DNA of 64,000 bases from the NCBI RefSeq assembly GCF_003385495.1, contig NZ_QNUH01000001.1, positions 124,001 to 188,000 of the forward strand, read 5' to 3'. This document shows, piece after piece, positions 1-9,106 of the stretch; the first letter of the stretch is position 1, and every line of letters begins with the position of its first letter. Under the pieces are notes generated by a model that had not been told where the DNA came from, searched no databases, and was given only the letters and a program-made list of their open reading frames with translations. Origin of the DNA: Chryseobacterium elymi. GTDB taxonomy: Bacteria; Bacteroidota; Bacteroidia; Flavobacteriales; Weeksellaceae. The position numbers and the translations under genes were made by a program.

Positions 1-31
1 AATTCAATTATTTTTTTAAGTTGACACTTAA

Positions 32-595
32 TTATTTTCCGTTGAATGCTGACATCGTATTATTAATACCGGCAAATACAAAGGACAGACTGGCTTTGGA
101 GAATTTTTCAATTCTTTCACTCAGTTTTTCAGATTCTTCTTCATTCCAGATTCCCAATACATAATCTACCTGGCGGCCTTCGGAAAAGTCTGCAGAAATC
201 CCAAACCTCAACCTTGCATAATTCTGGGTATTAAGCGTTTCATTAATACTTTTCAGTCCGTTGTGGCCTGCATCAGAACCTTTCATTTTCATTCTTAAAG
301 TCCCGAAAGGAAGCGCAAGATCGTCTGTAATGATGAGTACATTTTCCAGTGGAATATTCTCTTTCTGCATCCAAAACTTTACAGCATTTCCTGAAAGATT
401 CATATAAGTATCCGGCTTCAGGACAAGAACCTTTCTTCCTTTGTATTTTCCTTCTGCCATCCAGCCGAAATTGGTCGTATTAAATGAAGCTTCCAGTGTT
501 TCAGCTATTTTTTCAGCTACTTTGAATCCTATATTGTGACGTGTATTTTCGTATTCAGGGCCTTTATTTCCAAGCCCGACTATTAAATATTTCAT
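32..595 (-). CDS. pth: Peptidyl-tRNA hydrolase
   Basis: Cleaves the ester bond of peptidyl-tRNA released from stalled ribosomes and so recycles tRNA in the cytoplasm. The 187-residue length is normal for the family. The N-terminus carries the family signature GLGNKGPEYENTRHNIGF at residues 7-24, with the substrate-binding Asn10 and the catalytic His20. TYMNLSG, a DDL segment and GHNGLKSI follow in the usual order. A CAAAATTA (TAATTTTG on the minus strand) promoter box lies 14 bp upstream of the ATG. A terminator separates it from the lipoprotein gene upstream, so it is probably transcribed alone or with genes beyond the window edge. Confidence 0.97.
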   Translation of the reverse strand: MKYLIVGLGNKGPEYENTRHNIGFKVAEKIAETLEASFNTTNFGWMAEGKYKGRKVLVLKPDTYMNLSGNAVKFWMQKENIPLENVLIITDDLALPFGTLRMKMKGSDAGHNGLKSINETLNTQNYARLRFGISADFSEGRQVDYVLGIWNEEESEKLSERIEKFSKASLSFVFAGINNTMSAFNGK

Positions 596-609
596 TCAGA
601 AATTTTTTG

Positions 610-617
610 CAAAATTA
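610..617 (-). promoter_or_regulatory. pth -7 promoter box
   Basis: TAATTTTG on the minus strand matches the Bacteroidota -7 consensus TAnnTTTG and lies 14 bp before the pth ATG. No clear -33 TTTG was seen. Confidence 0.5.
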
Positions 618-620
618 AGG

Positions 621-660
621 GATAAAAAATAAAAAGCCCAATCTTACAAAAGATTGGGCC
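621..660 (-). terminator. Intrinsic terminator after the 681-1613 lipoprotein
   Basis: A perfect 10-bp stem (GCCCAATCTT / AAGATTGGGC, 4-nt loop) at 636-659 is followed on the minus strand by a T-rich run. It ends transcription of the lipoprotein gene before pth. Confidence 0.85.
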
Positions 661-680
661 CGTATATTTTAAAGATTCTT

Positions 681-1613
681 TTAAAAAGGCTTATAAATGT
701 AGTTTACACCAAATCCTTTAGTCATATAAGTCTGCGGATCATAGTTGTAATTAGTTGTCCAGCTAATCGGAGACGGGATAGGAGGAATAAGATCCGTTAC
801 CGATACTTTTTTAGGGTTATTCGGAGATAAGATATGGCTTTCCTTATCATTAATTTCAGTAGATAAAAGTCTTGAAATTTTGTATGCTGAAGGAAGCAGT
901 GTAAATGGACTGATCTCAGTATCGTAATTTACAAAGTCATAGGCAAATCTGTTAATAGGCCTTCCAAATGCCCCTCCAGCCATAGGACCATAATTTCTTA
1001 CCACTCTGGATACATTATCCCCTAAATAAGTATATCCTGTTTTAGAATAGCTGATAAACGCAAATGGTGTTCCGGAAACATCAGGACCATTTCTCATGAT
1101 AATAGAATCCAGCTTTGCTGTAGATGCGTTATATTTTAAATCGTAAAGAGCCTTTGTTTTTCTTAAAAGCGTTTGTGGTCCAGGATTAGTTGCCGGTGGC
1201 ACAGGTGGAGGTCTTCTGAAAACAGAACGGTTTTCAGAAATAGTTACCAGTTTATCATTGGGCCCATAAGTAAATAGCTGGCTGTAAGAAACACTGTCTT
1301 TATCAAGCTTCCCGTTTCCATCCAGATCCAAAAATCCATTAAAGTTAATTTGGCTTACTTTGTCACCGCTGTATGCAATGTTTATGACTGAAGCACTATC
1401 TGTGATTACTTTCGTAACCAAAAGTCCACTGTAGTGATATTCTGCTAATGTATCCTTATCTGTAATTTCTCTGTATAATGCTCTCGGGCCAATCAGCCCT
1501 CCTGTTTCATTAAGGTCCAATAAAGGATCCCCGTCTTCGTCTAACATGTCTTTACAGGAATGTATTGATGAAAGTCCTGCTATTAGTAAAATAAAGTAGA
1601 AAAGCTGTTTCAT
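681..1613 (-). CDS. Predicted outer-membrane or surface lipoprotein, paralogue of 1712-2584
   Basis: No known enzyme family is recognised. Residues 1-20 form a lipoprotein signal peptide ending at Cys20 (IHSC). The acidic KDMLDEDGD segment after it resembles the Bacteroidota lipoprotein export signal, which suggests the protein reaches the cell surface. The rest is a Tyr- and Asn-rich beta-type sequence with patterns such as FTYGPNDKLVTI and DLKYNASTAKLDSI. These alternate-strand patterns are common in flavobacterial DUF4595-like proteins. The C-terminus (ISPNNPKKVSV ... YNYDPQTY) matches the next gene (ISPNNPTSVYV ... YDAYNYP), so the two are distant tandem paralogues. Each has its own promoter. 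Confidence 0.8.
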   Translation of the reverse strand: MKQLFYFILLIAGLSSIHSCKDMLDEDGDPLLDLNETGGLIGPRALYREITDKDTLAEYHYSGLLVTKVITDSASVINIAYSGDKVSQINFNGFLDLDGNGKLDKDSVSYSQLFTYGPNDKLVTISENRSVFRRPPPVPPATNPGPQTLLRKTKALYDLKYNASTAKLDSIIMRNGPDVSGTPFAFISYSKTGYTYLGDNVSRVVRNYGPMAGGAFGRPINRFAYDFVNYDTEISPFTLLPSAYKISRLLSTEINDKESHILSPNNPKKVSVTDLIPPIPSPISWTTNYNYDPQTYMTKGFGVNYIYKPF

Positions 1614-1638
1614 TTCCAGGTAATTGTTTATTTTTTGA

Positions 1639-1646
1639 CAAATATA
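1639..1646 (-). promoter_or_regulatory. -7 box of the 681-1613 lipoprotein
   Basis: TATATTTG on the minus strand, 25 bp before the start codon. The flanking sequence (ACAAATATAA followed by a run of T) recurs at 2607-2616 before the paralogue. Confidence 0.55.
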
Positions 1647-1711
1647 ACTTTTTTTTGAACAAAAGTTATGTTTTTATTTATATTCCAGTAAAACCGATAA
1701 TCAATTGGGCT

Positions 1712-2584
1712 TTATAGAGTTCTGTAAGTATATTTAAGAAGCAGATCCTTATCCGAAACAGGATAATTATAGGCATCATACAAATAGGTCATAGGTGTAT
1801 TTACTGCAGGCGCGGGAGATGGCGGCATTACATATACCGATGTTGGATTATTCGGAGAAATTCTATAAAAATTCTCAGGACGGACCAGGCTCCATGCAGT
1901 AAAGAATGTTTTAGGGAGTGTGGAGAACGGATTAACCTTGGAATCATAATTCTGGTAGCTGTAAACAGTCATCTTCGCAGTAGCCATATTAGGTTCTCCG
2001 GTTGCTGTCAGCGTTCCTTTCGCACATTCAGCCTTGAAAATATTATCTCCCATATAGGTAAAAGTACTTTCTGTGAATAAACTGTATGCTGTATTTCCGG
2101 CCACCTTTCTTTTTTCAAGGATTTTCACAAGCTTCTTACCGCTGGCATCATAAGTAAATATATAATCACTTACAAAAGAATCGAATGCAGTAGCAGCGGT
2201 ACCGGTACACGTGGCACTGTAAACATTGCCCTTGCTGTCTTCACTTACGCTAAAATCATAAGTCATACTTCCGGTTAGGCTTCCAAGAAACTTTATTTTC
2301 CCAATTTTATTACTGATATAGGTTACCGTACCCGTATAATAATTACTGGTATTTCCATCTCTAAACATACCTTTCTGAAAAGCAGTACCATTGACTGTAT
2401 ATTCTTCCTGAATAATGCCATTTACTGTAATCTTTTCCAGAACTCTGGCTGGAGGAGTAGGGTTCCCGTTGTTTCCGCCATTATTGGCGCTCGGCTCGAA
2501 TTGATCTGAAGAAGAATTGTCACATGAAACCATAAGTCCGAAAAATACCCCGGCAATGATTTTAAAAAGATAGTTTTTTCCCAT
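1712..2584 (-). CDS. Predicted lipoprotein, paralogue of 681-1613
   Basis: A 290-residue exported protein of unknown function. The signal peptide ends in MVSC with Cys21 as the lipidation site, followed by a Ser/Asp-rich tether and a low-complexity Asn/Gly/Pro linker at about residues 34-46. The body contains repeated beta-strand pairs of the type YTGTVTYISNKIGKIKF and FTYDASGKKLVKIL, similar in style to the neighbouring lipoprotein. The C-terminal ISPNNP motif is shared with that protein. No catalytic motif is visible. A structural or binding role at the outer membrane is inference. Confidence 0.8.
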   Translation of the reverse strand: MGKNYLFKIIAGVFFGLMVSCDNSSSDQFEPSANNGGNNGNPTPPARVLEKITVNGIIQEEYTVNGTAFQKGMFRDGNTSNYYTGTVTYISNKIGKIKFLGSLTGSMTYDFSVSEDSKGNVYSATCTGTAATAFDSFVSDYIFTYDASGKKLVKILEKRKVAGNTAYSLFTESTFTYMGDNIFKAECAKGTLTATGEPNMATAKMTVYSYQNYDSKVNPFSTLPKTFFTAWSLVRPENFYRISPNNPTSVYVMPPSPAPAVNTPMTYLYDAYNYPVSDKDLLLKYTYRTL

Positions 2585-2607
2585 GAAAAAATATTTTAGT
2601 GAGTTGA

Positions 2608-2615
2608 CAAATATA
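2608..2615 (-). promoter_or_regulatory. -7 box of the 1712-2584 lipoprotein
   Basis: TATATTTG on the minus strand, 23 bp before the ATG. Its context is almost the same as that of the box at 1639-1646. Confidence 0.55.
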
Positions 2616-2679
2616 ATTCATTTTTTTGACGAAAACATTTACTTATTCAACAAATTCATAACAATCTGTATCTTTTTAC

Positions 2680-2711
2680 AAAAAAAAACCTAAAAACATA
2701 ATGTTTTCAGG
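2680..2711 (-). terminator. Terminator of the three-gene secreted-protein operon
   Basis: The stem CCTGAAAACA / TGTTTTTAGG (3-nt loop) at 2689-2711 is followed on the minus strand by a run of T, just after the stop codon of the last gene. Confidence 0.8.
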
Positions 2712-2736
2712 TCTTTATTTATGATGCATCATGAAA

Positions 2737-3480
2737 TTAATAAGGCTGCAGGACAGATGTCGTTAAAACAGACTGAGACATTTCATTGTTCAGATACTCT
2801 GTGTTTACTGCCCTTCCTATTCCCAATGTTCCAGAATTAAGGTTTCTTTTTGTACAGGCCACCTTTACATTATAATTGTTCTTAGGAGTAAGATTCGTAA
2901 GTGTTGCATTAAGGTTGAATATCTTGTAACTTCCTTCAGAGCCTATTAAAACATCTGTCCTCACTGCTCTGAGTGAATTGTCTACGAAGATACCGCATGC
3001 AAAACCTGTTGAAGCATTCGAATTTCCCGTTTTTTGGGCGGTGGTCTGAAAGGTAAACGCCACTTTATTCACAGCATTGGTAATGGAAAAAGTGTCAACA
3101 GTTCCCGGAAGAACTGTCCATTCAGAGGTAATCGTTGTCCCTTCCGAATAAGGAGAGGTGGAACCGTTAGGAGTAGAAAAGCTTGCTCCTGTCTGGTCTG
3201 CAACAGTATTCAATGAAAATACTGACATACTTCCCTGCCCATCGGCAATTTTTATATTTTTCCAGTCATTCACATTCAATTCTGAATTGTTGTGAAAAAT
3301 AGTTCCCGCAGATCCGGCAGATCCTCTCAGCAGATTCGTCCCCCCGGTCCTGATTTCTCTTCTAACGTTTAGGTCACCGTTTACATCCAGCATATTGACA
3401 GGATTTGGCGTGTTCACTCCTACTTGCGCAGTTGCCCACACTGCAAAAAATAAAGACTTTATGATAATAATTTTTTTCAT
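2737..3480 (-). CDS. Secreted protein with N-terminal VGxxTxxPxxxLDVNG repeat motif, third of a paralogous trio
   Basis: A signal peptide ends at about residue 18 (WATAQ). QVGVNTPNPVNMLDVNGDLNVR follows in the mature N-terminus, a motif at the N-terminus of many flavobacterial surface proteins. The body is predicted beta-rich. FACGIFVDNSLRAVR at about residues 160-175 is shared with both upstream genes, as is the C-terminal VACTKR...GIGR pattern. At 247 residues it is the shortest of the three, and it lacks the VSQGEGxPPxWKSL segment seen in the others. It lies 7 bp after the gene upstream and ends the operon. Function unknown. Confidence 0.8.
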   Translation of the reverse strand: MKKIIIIKSLFFAVWATAQVGVNTPNPVNMLDVNGDLNVRREIRTGGTNLLRGSAGSAGTIFHNNSELNVNDWKNIKIADGQGSMSVFSLNTVADQTGASFSTPNGSTSPYSEGTTITSEWTVLPGTVDTFSITNAVNKVAFTFQTTAQKTGNSNASTGFACGIFVDNSLRAVRTDVLIGSEGSYKIFNLNATLTNLTPKNNYNVKVACTKRNLNSGTLGIGRAVNTEYLNNEMSQSVLTTSVLQPY

Positions 3481-3487
3481 GCCTGGA

Positions 3488-4306
3488 TTAATTTATAATT
3501 GGATTAAATACCTGAGGAACCTCATACACATCAACTTTCAGGGAAGACTGAGTAATAAAACTGTTAATGTTGGTATCTGCATTTATTCCTATAGCCAATA
3601 CAACATCACTTGCAGTTCTGTAAGATCCCAGCCTTGAACAGGCAACACTTACGTCATGCTGTCCTTTGGAAAGATTAGTTACTATCCCTATCTGATTGTG
3701 TGTAATAAAGGTACTCCCTGCACTACTTGCCTTTAAGTTTCTCTGTCTGAGATTAACCAGCTTATTATCCACAAAAATACCGCATGCATAATCTATGGAA
3801 ATATCAGGTGTCCCATTCACAGGAAGATTAGCCTGTACCACAGTTTCAAACTGAAAATACGTTTTACTTTCTGTGCTGAATACATTGATAGGCTGTGACA
3901 GGCCTGTGATTTTCTTAAATCCCGGGAGGCTTGAAATGTCTGCTCCTTTAATAAAAACCGTATTTTTGGCAGTAATACTGGATTGTTCACTATTGGTAAA
4001 TTTTACTCCGGTTCTGTCTGAAAAGGAGTTATTGAAGATAAGATAAAACTTATTCGGCTCATACTCAGGAATACGCAGTGACTTCCATATCGGAGGATAA
4101 CCTTCTCCCTGAGAAACAAGAATCTGATCATTATTACCCTGAGACAAAGTATTATCCGTAACGTTAAGAACAACGATTTTATTCCTTAGATTCATATCAC
4201 CGTTTATATCAAGCTTCGCTTTTGGTGAATCCGTTTTAATTCCCACTTGGGCAGAAAGAGACAGCCCTGTCATAAAAAACAGGATCGAAATAATATTTTT
4301 CATCAC
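3488..4306 (-). CDS. Secreted protein, second of a paralogous trio
   Basis: A 272-residue exported protein. The signal peptide ends near residue 19 (LSLSAQ), followed by VGIKTDSPKAKLDINGDMNLR and then LVSQGEGYPPIWKSL at about residue 65. The C-terminal half carries YACGIFVDNKLVNLRQRNL and VACSRLG, which align with the gene on each side. The start lies 2 bp after the stop of the upstream gene, so the two are co-transcribed and probably translationally coupled. No enzyme motif was seen. A beta-sandwich surface or adhesion role is inference. Confidence 0.8.
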   Translation of the reverse strand: MMKNIISILFFMTGLSLSAQVGIKTDSPKAKLDINGDMNLRNKIVVLNVTDNTLSQGNNDQILVSQGEGYPPIWKSLRIPEYEPNKFYLIFNNSFSDRTGVKFTNSEQSSITAKNTVFIKGADISSLPGFKKITGLSQPINVFSTESKTYFQFETVVQANLPVNGTPDISIDYACGIFVDNKLVNLRQRNLKASSAGSTFITHNQIGIVTNLSKGQHDVSVACSRLGSYRTASDVVLAIGINADTNINSFITQSSLKVDVYEVPQVFNPIIN

Positions 4307-4308
4307 AA

Positions 4309-5127
4309 TTAATTGCTTTTATAAGTTACGTATTCAATAACATCAATCTTCATAACAGACTCCAGGGTAAATGCATTGGAAACCGTATTGGTATCAGATA
4401 CATTACGCCCGATTGTAAACTGTGAACTTAGATTTGAGGAATTGATTTTTCTACAGGCCACCTCAAGCTTCTGTGCGCCTAGCGGAACATTCTGCTCTGT
4501 ATAATTAAGGGTGAAAATATAATCCTGAATCCCCAGCTTCTCTGTATTATTGTTCGAAACGATCTTATCCGGACGTACCGCTACCAATTTGCCATTTCTG
4601 AAAACCCCGCAGGTAAAAGTGACAGACTGGGAAGTTGTTGCAGACGGAGCCTTCATTTCAACACCTGTTTGAAACTGGTAAGTAAGCCTGTTCTTTCCGT
4701 TTTTGATGATAAAATTGTTCTCAAGTCCGGCAATTTTTAACCATCTCCCTTTTGATGTATCGCTAATGTCATCCCCTACATTGTTCTTATAAACATTATC
4801 TGCCGCAACACCATTGGAGAGTTCTGTAATACCTGCCTGATCTGATGACAAATATGAATTGATCAATTTGTACTGCCCTTCCTCCATAAAGGAAACATTC
4901 AATGATTTCCAGACAGGAGGCAGACCTTCTCCCTGTGAGACCAAAACTTGCCCGTTCAGACCTGCATTTCCAACCTGGGCGGATGTACCGCCTACTCTAA
5001 GTTCTTTTCTTAAGGTGGTTTTCCCATTGATATCGAGAGTAGATTTAGGAGTAGATGTCCCAATTCCCACCTGCGCGTTCACACAAAGCGATAAAAGCCC
5101 GGCTGCGCAATAAATAATTCTTTTCAT
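4309..5127 (-). CDS. Secreted protein, first of a paralogous trio
   Basis: A 272-residue exported protein and the first gene of a three-gene operon. The signal peptide ends near residue 18 (LCVNAQ). VGIGTSTPKSTLDINGKTTLR follows, then LVSQGEGLPPVWKSL. The later FTCGVFRNGKLVAVRPDKI and VACRKI segments match those of the next two genes. Lengths and domain order are the same as in 3488-4306, which supports tandem duplication. A TACCTTTG box lies 11 bp upstream. Function unknown. Confidence 0.8.
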   Translation of the reverse strand: MKRIIYCAAGLLSLCVNAQVGIGTSTPKSTLDINGKTTLRKELRVGGTSAQVGNAGLNGQVLVSQGEGLPPVWKSLNVSFMEEGQYKLINSYLSSDQAGITELSNGVAADNVYKNNVGDDISDTSKGRWLKIAGLENNFIIKNGKNRLTYQFQTGVEMKAPSATTSQSVTFTCGVFRNGKLVAVRPDKIVSNNNTEKLGIQDYIFTLNYTEQNVPLGAQKLEVACRKINSSNLSSQFTIGRNVSDTNTVSNAFTLESVMKIDVIEYVTYKSN

Positions 5128-5138
5128 AATAAGGGCTG

Positions 5139-5146
5139 CAAAGGTA
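5139..5146 (-). promoter_or_regulatory. -7 box of the secreted-protein trio
   Basis: TACCTTTG on the minus strand, 11 bp upstream of the first ATG of the operon. It matches TAnnTTTG, with no clear -33 box. Confidence 0.45.
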
Positions 5147-5410
5147 TGAATTTAAATCATAAAAAACCATTTACAAACCCGTAAACCCGTACTAATAAAG
5201 CAATTATGCTGTAGAATTTAATGTAATAAAAAGTAGAATTATTACTACAAAAAACACTTTTAAAACCGGCCTGAATGAGATTGCATCAATCAAACCCAAT
5301 GTCAGCCGATGATTCAGCATTATTTTTTATCATCATATTGTGACTTCAAATGCTTCTAAATCCGCGTGATACCCTATTTTTTTCGTGTAAAAATCATGTT
5401 TTTTTTCAAT

Positions 5411-5444
5411 AAAAAAAGACCTTAAAAAGTAAATTTTTAGGCCT
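5411..5444 (-). terminator. mfd terminator
   Basis: On the minus strand GGCCTAAAAA pairs with TTTTTAAGGTC (one bulge), followed by seven T. It lies about 40 bp after the mfd stop codon. Confidence 0.65.
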
Positions 5445-5482
5445 TCTTTGTTTTTTGATTATTAAAATGAGGTATTTTTCTT

Positions 5483-8400
5483 TTAATTATGTGCGATAAT
5501 CGTTTTCAAAAGTACATTAACCTCATCCACATTTTTCACTTTTTCCTTTCTCATCATCAGCAGATTCCCATCTTTCCCGATCTTCTCTTTAAGCTGAGCT
5601 TCCTTCGGATTTTGGGTTAAATAACTGATAATATGCCTGAACCTGTCTGTCTGATAGAACTTATCCTGAGGATTGGCAGGAAAATACCCTAAAAACACAC
5701 CATTTTTCATGACGATCTTTTCAAATCCTATGTCTGCGGCAAGCCATTTCAAGGCAACACTCTTCAATAGATTCACCGCTTCTTTCGGCAAAGCCCCGAA
5801 ACGATCGATCAGCTCAAGCTCAAATTTATAAAGATTTTTTTCATTATCAATCTCTGCAAGTTTCTGATAAAGCAATAATCTTTCTTCCGTATTGGAGATA
5901 TAGAAATCCGGAAGCATCAGCTCCAGGTCAGTATCAATATTGACTTCTTTTACAGATTTGAAGAGCTTCTGCCTGTCTTCCTCATTGTCGAACAGGTTTT
6001 CAAAATCTGCATCATCTTTTAATTCCTCCAATGCTTCCTGCATCAGTTTCTGATAAGTCTCAAAGCCCATTTCATTAATAAAACCACTCTGCTCAGCCCC
6101 GAGAAGATCTCCAGCCCCACGGATTTCAAGATCCTTCATAGCAATCTGGAACCCGCTTCCAAGATCTGAGAATTGCTCAATAGCCTCAAGACGTTTTCTG
6201 GCATCTGAGGTCATCATATCATAAGGAGGCGTGATCAAATAGCAGAAAGCTTTTCTGTTGCTCCGCCCTACCCTTCCCCTCATCTGGTGAAGATCTGCCA
6301 TCCCGAATCTTTGGGCATCATTGATGAATATGGTATTCGCATTGGGAACATCCACCCCACTTTCAACAATCGTTGTAGAAACAAGAACATCGTACTTCCC
6401 TTCCATGAAATCAAGCACGTTCTTTTCCAGCTGCTTACCCTCCATTTGGCCGTGTCCTGTAATAACTCTTGCATCCGGAACCAGCCTTTGGATAAGTCCG
6501 GCAATATCTTTAAGGTTTTCAATCCTGTTATTGATAAAGTATACCTGCCCATCCCTCTGAATCTCATAAGAAACAGCATCCCTGATAGTTTCCTCATTAA
6601 AACCTATCAGCTGCGTATCGACAGGCTGCCTGTTGGGCGGTGGTGTTTTGATCACTGAAAGATCTCTTGCCGCCATGAGGGAGAACTGAAGCGTTCTCGG
6701 GATGGGAGTGGCCGTTAGTGTAAGGGTATCTACATTGCTTTTCAGTGTTTTCAGCTTATCTTTCACCGAAACTCCGAATTTATGTTCCTCATCAATGATC
6801 AGCAGTCCAAGGTCTTTGAATTTAACGGAACTGCTTACCAGCTGATGGGTTCCGATTATAATGTCCACCTTCCCGTTTTTAAGGCCGTCTAAAGCCTCTG
6901 CTTTCTGTTTAGCTGTTCTGAATCTGTTGACATAAGAAACGTTCACCGGAAAATCTTTCAGCCTTTCTTTGAAACTTCTGTAATGCTGAAACGCCAGAAT
7001 AGTTGTAGGAACCAATACGGCAACCTGTTTCCCATCTGTTGCCGCTTTAAATGCGGCCCGTATAGCCACTTCAGTCTTTCCGAAGCCTACGTCACCACAA
7101 ACCAGCCTGTCCATTACTGTATCCGCTTCCATATCACGCTTTACATCAATGGTTGCTTTTTCCTGATCCGGAGTATCTTCATAAATAAAACTGGCCTCCA
7201 GCTCATTCTGCAGATAAGAATCGGGAGTATAGGAAAACCCCTTTGCAGTCTTCCTTTCAGCATATAATCTTATAAGGTCAAAAGCAATTTGCTTTACTTT
7301 TGCTTTTGTTTTCTGTTTTAATGATTTCCAGGCCGGGGATCCCAGTTTACTCAATACAATTTCTTTTCCGTCCGGACCGTTATATTTTGAAATTTTATGC
7401 AGGGAGTGAATACTTACATATAATAAGTCTCCGTTTTTATAAGTCAGCTTAAAACATTCCTGGATTTTCCCATCGTTATTTACTTTAACAAGCCCCATGA
7501 ACTTCCCAATTCCGTGGTCGATGTGGGCAATATAATCGCCTATCTTCAGAGACATAAGGTCTTTAAGTGTAAGCTGTTCAGATTTTGCAAAGGTATTTTT
7601 CGCTTTATATCTTTGATAGCGGTCGAAAATCTGGTGGTCCGTATATACTAATAATTTATGACCATTATCTACAAACCCTTCGTGCAGCTCAGATTTGAAA
7701 CTTTTAAAAGGAAGGTCATGTTCAAGCTCTTCAAATATAGATTCCAGCCTTTCTTTCTGCTTTTCTGTAGAAAAAGAGATCCACGTATCAAAACCTTCGC
7801 CTTGCTTTTCTTCAATATCTTCTATCAGGAGTTCAAAATTTTTATGAAAGGAAGGTTGAGGAACCTGCTCAACTTTTATTTCTGTGATTTCTTTAAGCCC
7901 GCCAATAGGAATTCCGGCAAAATCAATGGTTTTAAATTTCTTAAAATCAAACAGAAATTCCTGATCTGAAATAAAAAGTTCCTGTGGAACCCTGTGAGCA
8001 ATATCTTTATTCAAAGTATCGTATTTTTCCAGTGCTTTCTCATAGAAAGTCCTGATTTTCTGCATTCCAACGGCGCCATTTCTGGAAACAACAAAGCTTT
8101 CTTTAGGCAGTAGCTCCAGCAGCGACACCCGGGTTCCGGTTACTGAAAAATTCATATTGGAAACCAGCTGAAAGTCTTTTACCTTATCTATGGAAAGCTG
8201 TGTTTCTATATCAAAGGTTTTAATATTTTCTACCTCATTTCCAAAAAAGGTAAGGCGGTAAGGCTTTTCGTAGGAATAAGAAAATACATCAACGATCCCT
8301 CCTCTTACTGAAAACTCTCCCGGCTCGGAAACAAAATCGGCCTGCTGGAAATGATAATGGTTCAACAGCTCATCCACAAAATCAAAATCCAGCTGATCAC

Positions 8401-8851
8401 CTACTTTTATATGATGTGAGATCGCTTTAAAGTCTTCCTTTTTCAAAACCTTTTCTGATAAGGCCCCGGCATAAGCCACAATAACCTTAGGATTTTTCCC
8501 GGAATTGATCTTATTTAAAACCTCTGTCCGGAGCACAAGATTTGCATTTTGTGTTTTTTCAACCTGATAAGGTTCAAGATGGGTTGCAGGAAAATACAGT
8601 ACTTTGTCCTTTCCAAGCAGGTCTTCCATTTCAGTATTGGCATACAATGCATCTTCTTTATCATCTACCAGATACAGAATGGTCTTCTTCTGAATTAGAA
8701 AAAGTTCGGCAACAAAAATAGAAACCGAAGATCCTGCACTTCCTTTCACGGAAATATGCTGGCTTTTCTCTAGCTGGGTAAAGATCTCTTTTCCAAATTC
8801 TTTCTGAAGCAGGTCGGGAAGAAACTTTTCGTGAATGGGTTTTAGCTGCAT
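5483..8851 (-). CDS. mfd: Transcription-repair coupling factor
   Basis: An ATP-dependent DNA translocase that removes RNA polymerase stalled at lesions and recruits UvrA. The 1122-residue length fits Mfd. The UvrB-like N-terminal domains come first (VLYFPATHLEPYQVEK, VRGGIVDVFSY). An RNA-polymerase-interaction region follows (IGDYIAHIDHGIGKFMGL). Next are the helicase motifs: GDVGFGKTE at about 585-593, DEEH at about 685, TATPIPRTL, then VESGVDVPN and QMRGRVGRS. The C-terminal TRCF domain (ELMLPDFYISNTEERLLLY) is present. It is monocistronic, with a terminator after it and a TACCTTTG box about 65 bp upstream. Confidence 0.98.
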   Translation of the reverse strand: MQLKPIHEKFLPDLLQKEFGKEIFTQLEKSQHISVKGSAGSSVSIFVAELFLIQKKTILYLVDDKEDALYANTEMEDLLGKDKVLYFPATHLEPYQVEKTQNANLVLRTEVLNKINSGKNPKVIVAYAGALSEKVLKKEDFKAISHHIKVGDQLDFDFVDELLNHYHFQQADFVSEPGEFSVRGGIVDVFSYSYEKPYRLTFFGNEVENIKTFDIETQLSIDKVKDFQLVSNMNFSVTGTRVSLLELLPKESFVVSRNGAVGMQKIRTFYEKALEKYDTLNKDIAHRVPQELFISDQEFLFDFKKFKTIDFAGIPIGGLKEITEIKVEQVPQPSFHKNFELLIEDIEEKQGEGFDTWISFSTEKQKERLESIFEELEHDLPFKSFKSELHEGFVDNGHKLLVYTDHQIFDRYQRYKAKNTFAKSEQLTLKDLMSLKIGDYIAHIDHGIGKFMGLVKVNNDGKIQECFKLTYKNGDLLYVSIHSLHKISKYNGPDGKEIVLSKLGSPAWKSLKQKTKAKVKQIAFDLIRLYAERKTAKGFSYTPDSYLQNELEASFIYEDTPDQEKATIDVKRDMEADTVMDRLVCGDVGFGKTEVAIRAAFKAATDGKQVAVLVPTTILAFQHYRSFKERLKDFPVNVSYVNRFRTAKQKAEALDGLKNGKVDIIIGTHQLVSSSVKFKDLGLLIIDEEHKFGVSVKDKLKTLKSNVDTLTLTATPIPRTLQFSLMAARDLSVIKTPPPNRQPVDTQLIGFNEETIRDAVSYEIQRDGQVYFINNRIENLKDIAGLIQRLVPDARVITGHGQMEGKQLEKNVLDFMEGKYDVLVSTTIVESGVDVPNANTIFINDAQRFGMADLHQMRGRVGRSNRKAFCYLITPPYDMMTSDARKRLEAIEQFSDLGSGFQIAMKDLEIRGAGDLLGAEQSGFINEMGFETYQKLMQEALEELKDDADFENLFDNEEDRQKLFKSVKEVNIDTDLELMLPDFYISNTEERLLLYQKLAEIDNEKNLYKFELELIDRFGALPKEAVNLLKSVALKWLAADIGFEKIVMKNGVFLGYFPANPQDKFYQTDRFRHIISYLTQNPKEAQLKEKIGKDGNLLMMRKEKVKNVDEVNVLLKTIIAHN

Positions 8852-8915
8852 AAATAGTAATGATATAAAACGACAAAAGCGATTTCGGGAGTGTTCCGAA
8901 ACCGTTTGCTTACAA

Positions 8916-8923
8916 CAAAGGTA
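8916..8923 (-). promoter_or_regulatory. Probable mfd -7 box
   Basis: TACCTTTG on the minus strand, 64 bp before the mfd ATG. It is the only TAnnTTTG match seen in this upstream region. Confidence 0.4.
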
Positions 8924-9106
8924 AGGATATTTTTTTCTTTCCCGGAAAACCAGATATTATTAAAAACACAATCTAAATAAAGAACACCTGAATAAGTCTT
9001 AATTTATTACCAATTTATCTAATTAAAAGTTAAAAAAACACTGATAATCCGGCATGGCATAGTGTTTGGAAATTTCACCTTATCAAACTTTTAAAGAAAT
9101 AAAATT

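Larger units (their letters stand above)
5128..5482. other. 355-bp intergenic stretch between mfd and the secreted-protein trio
   Basis: AT-rich DNA with stops in all frames. It holds the promoter box of the trio at its left edge and the mfd terminator at its right edge. Nothing else was identified. Confidence 0.6.

Noticed and set aside
6287..6658. 123-codon open frame opposite mfd
   Set aside because: It is antisense to conserved helicase motifs, has no promoter or family pattern, and the mfd frame explains the sequence.
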